A stretch of 64,000 nt of DNA, taken from contig JARGSG010000189.1 in assembly GCA_030374805.1 (NCBI GenBank), positions 930,001 through 994,000 of the forward strand. Reading direction: 5' to 3'. The position numbers were made by a program, and so were the translations under genes. Position 1 is the first letter of the stretch; each line of letters begins with the position of its first letter. This document shows, one piece after another, positions 55,720-64,000 of the stretch. The notes beneath the pieces were generated by a model. It had not been told where the DNA came from and searched no databases. It saw only the letters and a list, made by a program, of their open reading frames with translations. This stretch comes from Gracilaria gracilis (taxonomy: Eukaryota > Rhodophyta > Florideophyceae > Gracilariales > Gracilariaceae).

Positions 55720-56590
55720 GTGTATGGGCTTTAATGAACGATATTCTTGCATACTATGACACCTACACAGTCCGCCAGGATCCAAATAATATGGAAATTG
55801 AGATTGTCAAAGTTCGACAGCAAGGATTTTCAGGGTTGAGCAAACTCTAGGATCCTAACTCTCTCCGCCAAGATTAATCAGGATCTCAGCCGTTCTTTCT
55901 TACGCTTTATGGTTCAGCGCCGCTACCTTGGTTACATTCGCCTACGCGGGTTGCCAGTTAAAAGGGGTATAGGTGCAAAAACAGCATATCTGAAACCTGA
56001 GGCTAGTAAACCGAGGAGCAAGTTTCGGCAATGGAAAACGGTGCGAAGCAGGGACGACTGACCTCAGTATACCAACAAATTCCAATTGCTGCGCAACATG
56101 AGAGCGGGGTAGAAACCACAGAATGAAGACGCCATATACGACGTTACAAATATGATAACGCGAAAACGGCAAGCGAACTTGTGCCCATGACGAAGCACAT
56201 TATTCTGCAGGCAAAAAGAGCAGAATTTATTGTGTTCAAGTATTGGAAGACTTCGAATCAGGAGAATCTCTCTGCAACATTCGTCCAAGGATGTTTGGAG
56301 GGGCACGGTTTCGATGGCACTGGCAGATTGGTATTGGAAAAGGCCGAGGAATTGCGAAGTATCACTAGGAAAATGAAAGAAGGGTCCCAAAATGTGTGTG
56401 CAAAAAAGAATACGATAAAAAGCGCTGCTATTGCGTGAAATGGTAGGCCAAGTGCATGGGGTGCAAATGTGACTGTACTATCTGCAAGAACGGTTTTGGT
56501 TGTGGAATTGAACAATAGTTTGGTTCAACAACAAGCAACGTCGAAAGTGGAGTGAACTCCAATCAGGATTTGGAACGGACAGAAAGCGAG
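55720..56590 (+). pseudogene. decayed coding remnants, one with a Cys-rich CXC-like tail
   Basis: Plus-strand fragments in changing frames. One from about 55,850 to 56,060 gives RRYLGYIRLRGLPVKRG. Another from 56,181 gives a helical, charged protein. Near 56,400 it shifts frame into KRCYCVKW, a TAG, then AKCMGCKCDCTICKNGFGCG, a Cys cluster recalling tesmin/TSO1 CXC domains found in some transposases. I cannot name a family. The fragments may be one old element. Confidence 0.3.
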
Positions 56591-57430
56591 GAAGCGTAAG
56601 AAGAGTTTGACGTTGTCATTGTTCTTGAATCAATCTCGGAGGACGATTTTGTCCAGTTGAAAAACATGTTACAGAGTTTATGAGGTCCTTGTCTACGAAG
56701 GCCACCTTTAAGGTCAGTCAGCTCTTGATGCTTAGTGCATCGACTTCAGCTTGATTAATCGTACCACGTCCTGCTAACGGAGTTACCAGTATGTTGTTTT
56801 CTCTTTCGAAGGAGCGGAGGAAGTTTCAGCGAACCTGTTTGCGTCACTGTAGATACAAATTTATACGAAGGATATAGTTCAGCAAGATTGTGGACACAGT
56901 GTGTAACTGCTCATGAACGAAAAAAACTTCCCTTCTCCTTTTGAATTTGATAGCAAGCTCTTAGAACAAAGAAAACACTTTTGCTACTGGCGGTGAAGAA
57001 TCATCGATGAGTTCTCAGGGTTTATGCACCCCTGCAGTCTCGCTGTGTCTTTCCCTTTCGCACTTGCACTGAAGGGCGAAGCAAGGCGGGTTTTGCATCC
57101 CTGTTTACACGCCTGAAACGTAATATTTCCAAATACGGTGGATATCGTGCAAAACCTTGCGGACTGTACACTGCCAGCGGGAAGTATAAGACACCCCCCA
57201 TACCATTAACGTTTTTAGGACGAAACGCTTAAATCTATTAGATCTTCAAATTTGTAACTTATTCTCTAAAAGGTTATTGATAATTTTGTAAAATGATCTG
57301 TAAATGAATCTGTACCACCCGTTTGCAATGTTGGATTCGGCTACAGTAACTGACGAAGAACAAGGCAAACGATTGCACATTTACATAAAAATATAAATAT
57401 ATCGCAGAAACTCAACAACAGCGTAGTCGA
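56591..57430. other. intergenic region, nothing recognised
   Basis: No supported gene, RNA or repeat between the Cys-rich remnant and DDE2. Confidence 0.3.
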
Positions 57431-57435
57431 CAGAT

Positions 57436-58963
57436 TTACAGTTCCTGGGGAGCAATTGTGTCGTCATCAGAACCAATATGGCCAAACTTATATTCCAAAC
57501 GCATCTTTGTTTTCTCGCGTTCTCGTTTTTGAGCCTTCTTGCGCTTCGTTGACGTCTCTTCCCCAATATGACGTAGACGGTTCTTTACCTTCTGATAGTG
57601 CTCGTCGTATCTGTCCCGGAGCGGGGGCCACAACACATGTAAATTAGTCCAAGCACTACCAAATTCGAAAAACCTATTGTAGTTCTTTTCAGCCCCTCTC
57701 CACTTTGTAGCAGATATTGCCCATAAAGTAGTCAAAGGCTCGAACCAATTTTTGACAAAAATGCGATCTTATGAAATGCAGCGGTCTCGTTCGGTCTTTT
57801 GAGTAGTTAAAACCCCTTTTGCCAGCCTTATTATTTGATGCACAAATCGAACACAATCATCGCCACTTTGATATTTCTTATCGCCTAGGACCGCCCACAG
57901 GCTAGGATATTTGTTAAACAACTCTCCTATACCCACAAAGCTCTTCTTGTCTTCTTGCTTCCGCAAAGCACTACTATAAAAACCCATAGTTTTCGTGAAA
58001 ATATCTATTCTTCTTTTGACCCCAGGTAAAGCTCGGTCATTCCGAGGGCCAATCCATTCAAAATCACTGAAACTTCTGTCTTGTAGCCGTACAATTTGTG
58101 TCTAACACTGAACTAAACCTTGCCTTTCTCCATGAGACCCATTGGGCGATTGCATTGATGAAAAAAACATCAGTCGCGTAACGAGCGTAGGTTATGTTGG
58201 AAAAAAGTTCTTTCTTCTTCGCCAGTTTCTTAAAATAAAATATTCCGTCCAGATCAAGTACACACCTCTGCGAAAGTGGAGTCGCGAGTATTAGAACAAA
58301 TTTGGTTACCATCTTTTCGAAGATAACTCCTTTGATATTAAACATCCGTCGTAGAAAATCCCACTGGCTTCCATGTTTAAAAACGGTTAATTCCATAAAC
58401 AGTATGTCCTTTGGAATATTAATGTAACGTCGTCCCCTTCCAGTATTCCACTCATGTCGAATTAGAGGCTCTAACGCAGACCAAAATTTTTGGAACTCAG
58501 TTATCGTAACATTGGTCGTGCGGAGCACGGTTTGGGTCCCCCTATTGCGTAAAAATGAATCATATATTAAACTATCGGAATCGGTTTCTTCGTCACTGTC
58601 AGAAATGTTGGGCTCGATGCCGAATAGATCCAATGCCTCTTCACGTGCAATCTGAGCTTCTGTTAACAGTTCAAGAGCCTGCTTTGTCTCCTGTGTTGAG
58701 AGCGCTTCCACTTGGGACATTGTATGATAGAATGCGTAGAAGTCTGGTGGTGCATTTGTTGTGGTTGTTTTTTTTTGCGACAGGAAGTAGTCTACTATCT
58801 TGGTGTAACTATGTTTTAACGTGATATCTATCTGATGGAGAAGATTGTCGTTGTTACTTGTCATTTCAAAATATCGTAGATGATGTCGTGATATGTAATC
58901 ATAAAACGTAAAGAAAAAGAAGTGATGCTGTGGAACCTGTGTTTCGTAGTCGTAGAAAAGCAA
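57436..58963 (-). pseudogene. DDE2, second copy of the DDE_Tnp_4-like transposase
   Basis: The N-terminal frame (58963 to 58064, about 299 codons) is intact and has DSLIYDSFLRNRG, FQKFWSALEPLIRHEW, FEKMVTKFVL and YARYATDVFF. After a frameshift the reading continues with RHKLYGYKTEVSV and NGLALG, then stops. LGDKKYQSGDD (the DKGYQG region), then TLWAISATKWRGAEKNY and RYDEHYQKVKNRLRHIGEE follow in further frames down to about 57,436. The order equals DDE1, and the KTEVSV-NGLALG stretch is exactly where Retro A interrupts DDE1, so DDE2 is the natural empty-site comparison. It cannot be active. Confidence 0.65.
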
Positions 58964-59815
58964 GGATATGCTAGATCAAAATTCAGGAGTGCGGTGCCCA
59001 ACTCAGCACTGCCACAAACTGATTTGGGTCAACACAATTCAGGCTGTTCATGGCAATTAGCATGAATTGCTGCAGTCAGATTGCATATGTAGACTTAGTG
59101 ATTGCGTAAATGGGCAGTTTTTGTGTAGTTTCGCGGGATTCCAAGATTTGAAATTGTAACTACGTACTGAATTTAGGACATAGTACAAGATCTCATGGTA
59201 TAAGTTGTCTTCTTTAGGATTCCATGAAGCTACTTTGATTACGTATATTTTATGCAACAACGCAGACATTCCCTGACTTTCTGTACCAATCATATATTCT
59301 ATCAAGACACTGATGAATTGCGTTAGTTAATATAAACTTCGTTAAAGGTCTATTGAGATAGATTCAATTCTGTAATCTGATTGTACAACCACGTGAAGCG
59401 TTGGTTTTCGATATGCCACTTGTTGGCCTCACTTATGTCTACCTGAATAGATATGATCAGGCGTTTGACATTGGAAGAAATGCAATCTGTTTCCCACAGA
59501 ACCAATAACAATCGTTGTGGTCGAATATACATATCATGCAATACAAACCTCTTACTGAGGTTCTGTGCTTTCTATGCACATCTAACTCATCTGAGCTCAA
59601 TTGTGTTCGTCAAATTACGATCACAATCTCTGCTTTTGAATGAAGTTCTAAGGCACACAGCAAGTCGGCAACAATAACTTAACCGTGACGAAAACCGCCC
59701 AAACGAGTGACCTATCTGCACTCTCTCCATATCTATATGTCTCTCTTCTGCCGTTCGTCCAGCTCCAGCAACATCTTGAGCTTTTTCACACACCAAACTA
59801 TCGCTGAAACACTTT
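58964..59815. other. intergenic region, nothing recognised
   Basis: AT-rich, no supported gene on either strand. Confidence 0.3.
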
Positions 59816-61605
59816 ATGAACGAAACTCATAACCAACCAGGTTCTGTTACTGTCTTGGAGCAAAATGATGTCCCCAATACATTTCTGACCAATCCGGAGT
59901 GTAACTCCGAACAAGCAAGATAACTGTTTTGGGACGAAACTGATCCCGAAGAGTTTTCCGTAACTGCATTAAGAGCTAACAAAGAAAGGCAAATATATGA
60001 AAAGTACCGTACTGTTCACAGTGGCGCGAGCACAGTGGCTTGCACTTGGCAAAAGACGCACTAACCAGAAAGTCGTACGCGCATAAGAAGAAGTTAGGTC
60101 TGTTTCTGTTGTTTCTGAACACTTTGCCTATAAATTTCTTACGTCCATGGACCAGAAAGAAGCTAATTAAACGCGGAAAGAGATCAAAACTGCTCCGCAT
60201 GGGTGAACCAATGGCACACCTTGGTCTAGAACTGGGCACCTCAATACACCGTTTGAACCGTTTGAAAGACTACTGCTGCTCCTCGGATCTTCTAAATATT
60301 CCTATTTTCAAAGAAATAATGGGAAGGGATCTATTTCTATCCATTCGGTCTGCTTTGCGAGCTTATTCTGCCTACGAGCACGATGTTGCATTGAAACACC
60401 CACTGTGGCATAGTCGACATATTCTAGAGCTTATTGCAAGAAATGCAGCCACGCTCGCTGTTTCTGTTGGCTTTAGTACGATAGATGAAAACAAAGTGCG
60501 ATGTAAAGGCTGCATGCATGCTCATTCTTACATGAATTCGAAGCGTGTTCGGTTTCGCATTAGATTCAATGCAGCGATGGGATGGTTGTATGCATACTTT
60601 CACAGCATGCAGGATAATGGCCCTGGAAATAGACCTCGGCAAAATCCGGTCCCACGGTATACAAAAGTGTTTCGAGATCTCCGCGGTGCAGTGGACCGGG
60701 CGTTTGATGGAAGATTGGTGGCCAAGTCGTCCCATTCAGCGCTGTGGTGCACGCAAATGGCACACCAAACGAAACTACATCCGAGACCAAATGAGGGAAG
60801 GTTGTTAGTGACGGACAATTTCTACTGGCGTCCGCTGCTTGCACGCCAACTGGACCGTCTTGGTGATGGAGAATGCAAAGAGTTGGGAACAGTCCGCTTC
60901 ACGAACATTGATGGAACAAATCGGCCAGCTCTGAAGGAGGCCATTTCAAATCTCAAGCATTCCAAGAGAAGGAAATGATGTTTAGTGCAAGAGTTAGAAA
61001 GCCAGATATTATCGAATGACCCACCATCTATGGCAAAGAATGCCGGCTTTATTGTGTTCAAGGATCGCTTAATTGTAACGTTCTATACAAATGACTTGGC
61101 TGACACACCTTCCTTGCACATTCAAAAGCCAGACGAGCATGCTCGAGTATTCGTCCATGGCCTTGAGCCCTTACTACAATGGACCGGTGAAAAATCAATG
61201 AGTCGCACGATTCTCTCTTTACCTTCTGTGATTGTCGCATACAATCTATTTATAAATGGAGTGGATCGGTTTGATCAATTGAGATCAACATCTGCCACAT
61301 TGAGAAGGGAGAAGGTAGTTACGATGAGTTTGCTAAATTCCATCCTGGACGCCAGTGTTCTAAATGCGCATGCACTTCTGAGCGCTATATCCAAATCGGG
61401 AGCGAATATTGTTTATGTTCAGCAAATTAAGCACCGAATAGTTCTGCAGTTTGTTGCAGAGCACGTTGAATATAAGCAGAGAAGGGTGACACTCAACTCA
61501 TTATCTCCTGCGAATACAAATGGTGCCCTCATGCCGCCATTGGGCGCGACGCAGAACGAAGCGCATATTCAGTTCGAGAACAAAGGCCTCAAGAGCGTTC
61601 ATTGA
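59816..61605 (+). pseudogene. PB4, piggyBac transposase of a different lineage, one TGA in the core
   Basis: ATG 59816 starts an acidic N-terminus (LFWDETDPEEFSV) with a TAA and frame change. From about 60,040 one frame runs to 61605 with a single TGA at 60976-60978, in a place where the family usually has Trp (one G-to-A change). Motifs: STIDENKVRCKG (first Asp), GWLYAYFHSMQDNGPGN, LLVTDNFYW (second Asp), LGTVRFTNIDGTNRP, GFIVFKDR and FINGVDRFDQLRS (third Asp). The triad is complete. It differs clearly from PB1/PB2, which lack the first Asp. No terminal repeats were found, so its borders are unknown. Confidence 0.75.
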
Positions 61606-62091
61606 ATTCTATGCTCTTCTTTTCCATCTCAAGAAACTGGAAAATATACGATGTATTCTTGTAGCGAACACAAGCAAGGGTTTCACGTCAATTTTTTCTC
61701 TTTCTACCACAACCAAAACGCACTGCGTAACGCCCGTCCCGATTTGTACAAATCTATCGCCCCTGTAAAACTAGTATTATCATATAGAAGTCATCGTAGA
61801 AGACGCAATAAGTAACCACAACACTTGCAACCGCAAAGACACTCTTCAAGAATTGAATTCAATCCTTCTTAAAACCCATCTTTGCTCCTATCTCGTCCAG
61901 CCAGATTGCTGTAATGCCTCCAAGCCACATTGGGGTACTTGAATCCTGTTGTTCTTTCCCAAGAACCCAAAGCGCTCCTATACGTAAGCTTTTTTTGCCT
62001 TCTTTCGTGCTAAATTTTTATTCCAATTCAGTTCATGTAAAACAAGAAACCGGGCGACGGTTTTGCAAGCTACTTGTGTTGCCAATTGCAA
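61606..62091. other. intergenic region, nothing recognised
   Basis: 3' flank of PB4 without a supported feature. Confidence 0.3.
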
Positions 62092-62415
62092 TCAGTAGCA
62101 TGGCGTACCACCACATTTGTCGCAGACTACGTTGTCATTAGATGCAGTAACGCATGGTATGCTTGAAAGGTTTGGGCTGGGTTCCATAACTCCATCAGAG
62201 AACATATAATGCGGGCCACCTTGATTGGCATCGAAACCGCTATACATGTCATCCCCGTTATAAATCCTTGCTATACTACGTGGTCCGCTGGGTTTTTTTC
62301 CTTTTTCGTTTTTGTAATCTGTGCTATGTCTTTTGTAGTCGCCGGGCCCTCTCCTTCGCAGTGAATGATAGCAGAATTGTTTTCTTTTTTGTACATCTCC
62401 ATAACATTGGTTCAT
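62092..62415 (-). CDS. small ORF of unknown function, possibly one exon
   Basis: 107 codons from ATG 62415. It is basic at the N-terminus (RRRGPGDYKRH), polar in the middle, and ends VVCDKCGGTPCY, a possible half zinc site. The TAG at 62092 interrupts more Cys-containing reading (TDC), so the gene may be longer, spliced or decayed. No family recognised. Confidence 0.25.
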   Translation of the reverse strand: MNQCYGDVQKRKQFCYHSLRRRGPGDYKRHSTDYKNEKGKKPSGPRSIARIYNGDDMYSGFDANQGGPHYMFSDGVMEPSPNLSSIPCVTASNDNVVCDKCGGTPCY

Positions 62416-64000
62416 GAACTGTAACGAAGTCCCGTTTTAAGCACTGCCACCATAATGAGCTGCCGACTATCCTTTGGTTCAGATTGTTTTGCCAATTTAC
62501 GCCTAGTATCGTAGTTCACTGCACTGGTGTGCGAGTAGCACGAGAGAGCGCACAAGGTTGCTGTGGTATGAGTTACGGATGCTGCTGCCAATTTGAATAC
62601 GAGGCAAGGAGTTCGGCGCTCATGTAGATATATTTACGACCATACGATAAGCGCAGAACCTTTCCCTGGAATATCAGCGTCGAGCAGCGCGATTGGGCGA
62701 TTTTCAGTGCGCTAGTCCAGCGAAAGGTGAAACGGATGGCGTGTAGAAGGTATCCCTGTTGTAATTAGTTACAACAAGAGGCGGAAAGACTGCAGCACAG
62801 TAATAGAATGAGATGGCAATGCAGATATCGTGCGACCGGTAGGATTGTGCTTGTAGTGATGAATATGCGGAGAGTGACGGTCTACGGCACAGTATTCTAA
62901 GACCTCGTTGACGCAGACGGTATGAGGTGATGGCAGTGGTGGCGCCAATGATAGGGGGCACGAGCACACCTGCTGCGGCGTAGTTCTTTAGCAAGACCAC
63001 TGTGCCAAGGAGAGCAGTGGTAGGGACAGGGGAAAGGAACAGTGGCGCAATGCACGGGGCTGTGGGAGGAAATGTAGTCTATTTCCGCTGTTGCCGCACG
63101 TCGTAGTTGATTTAACTACGCATCACAATGTGCACTTCAATCAACGAGCGCCTTTCCCTCAACCAGCCGTGTGAGTCCTTGCTTGTCATCTTATTGGCTT
63201 ATTCTTATGTCCATCCTACTAGACATAAGAATTTCCAGGCTGTAAAGGGTTAAAAAGCCATTTGAGGCCGTCCGATACAAAATTTGTTTATTTATATAGC
63301 CCCATGATAGCTCGGTGAGGAGTTTTCATCCCCAAAATTTCAGGGAGATTCTGGGTGATATAGTCCCATTTCACCCTTCGTCGGTGCGCCTGGACCGACG
63401 CAAGGTGAGCCTCACCCAGCCACGGTGAGTTCACCTAGCGTCTCGTCGCAATCACCCCGGGTTTCACCTTCTAGGACCAGGAGCGTCACCGACCGCATTG
63501 CATAAAACACCTTGTTCATCATGATACGCAACGATTCACCCAATGTAACCACACCCAATGCACGAACCGTAAGTACTTTTGTTCCGAGTCCTCTGCAACT
63601 ACAGACACCAACAACATTTTCACAACCTATTCAAGCTAACGAAAACAGACATTACACCGACAATGTATCAGACCAAGTCATACAAAGTACACCACTCCCT
63701 ACCATTCCATTTTATCTTGACGAGAAATAAGGCCTGATAAAAGCCCATTAAAACGCCTTCGAGGGCCAAACTTTGGATGAAAATATACATTAAACTGTTG
63801 TAACTACTTTCGGAGACAAAAGAAAAGAAGATCCTTGATTCACATTGAGTTGTACAAAAAATAACGCCAGTGATACATCTTCATCAACATTGGATCTCGT
63901 AAATGATTCTGGAGAAACGAATAACAACATAACGGAAGAATAAGTAAGGGATTTACATGTTCAAAGACGTTTTAATGCGGTGAAGGAAAGCTTACACATT
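62416..64000. other. AT-rich end of window with hairpin and small ORFs
   Basis: Contains a perfect 10-bp-stem hairpin (TTCTTATGTC ... GACATAAGAA, 63203-63232) that matches the flanks of PB1. It also has GGTGAG/CACC-rich short repeats near 63,390-63,480 and short ORFs (62,704-63,000 minus; 63,521-63,730 plus) with no recognised domain. I do not call genes here. Confidence 0.35.

Noticed and set aside
55849-56061. Fragment with IRLRGLPVKRG resembling ribosomal protein uS13
   Set aside because: The RH..GLPVRGQ signature is only partly matched and there is no full gene; too weak to name.

Overview
This is a nuclear window from a eukaryote. It is dominated by nested, decayed transposable elements surrounding one small island of host-type genes. 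There is no prokaryotic signature: no operons, no Shine-Dalgarno pattern, and spliceosomal introns with a TACTAAC-type branch point are present. Compact intron-poor genes set among Ty3/gypsy, piggyBac-like, MULE and KDZ elements suggest a florideophyte red alga of the Chondrus/Gracilaria type. That placement is inference; no single gene here proves the lineage.

Layout. 0-7.6 kb: an intact KDZ (Plavaka-like) transposase on the minus strand, a divergently placed broken gene with a double-stranded beta-helix (2OG-Fe(II) oxygenase-like) C-terminus, a ketopantoate-reductase-like ORF and an unknown ORF carrying three TAG codons. AAACTAGC repeats lie at both sides of the last three genes. 7.6-9.4 kb: a gag-only Ty3/gypsy remnant. 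9.8-13.1 kb: two elements of a piggyBac-like family (PB1, PB3) with TGTCTA termini, CTAG target duplications and subterminal CATATG palindromes. 13.4-26.3 kb: a DDE transposase gene (DDE1) split by an 11.6-kb chromodomain Ty3/gypsy element (Retro A) with 508-bp LTRs and an AAGTC duplication. Retro A carries a long antisense ORF between pol and the 3' LTR. 26.3-29.1 kb: GC-rich, repeat-rich intergenic DNA.

29.2-38.1 kb is the host-gene island: a five-finger C2H2 protein with one 84-bp intron, a tRNA-derived SINE candidate, a damaged alpha/beta-hydrolase gene and an intact 933-residue membrane protein of unknown family.

38.4-52.8 kb: a second Ty3/gypsy element (Retro B, minus strand). Its 3' LTR is split by a 6.2-kb MULE with ~280-bp inverted repeats that encodes a Ulp1/C48 peptidase and a transposase with two FLYWCH/FAR1-type fingers and a SWIM domain. 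52.9-55.7 kb: PB2, the autonomous-type member of the CTAG family. 55.8-64 kb: Cys-rich coding debris, a second DDE copy (DDE2), another piggyBac-type gene (PB4) and AT-rich DNA with small unassigned ORFs.

Insertion order can be read directly: Retro A into DDE1, MULE into the LTR of Retro B, PB1 into a hairpin sequence whose empty form lies at 63.2 kb. Most nonsense codons in these relics are one C-to-T (or complementary G-to-A) step from a sense codon, as expected from methylation-driven decay, although no intact ancestor was available for comparison. The most novel candidates are the CTAG-duplicating piggyBac-like family, the antisense gene in Retro A, the Ulp1-transposase MULE and the KDZ/oxygenase-like neighbourhood.
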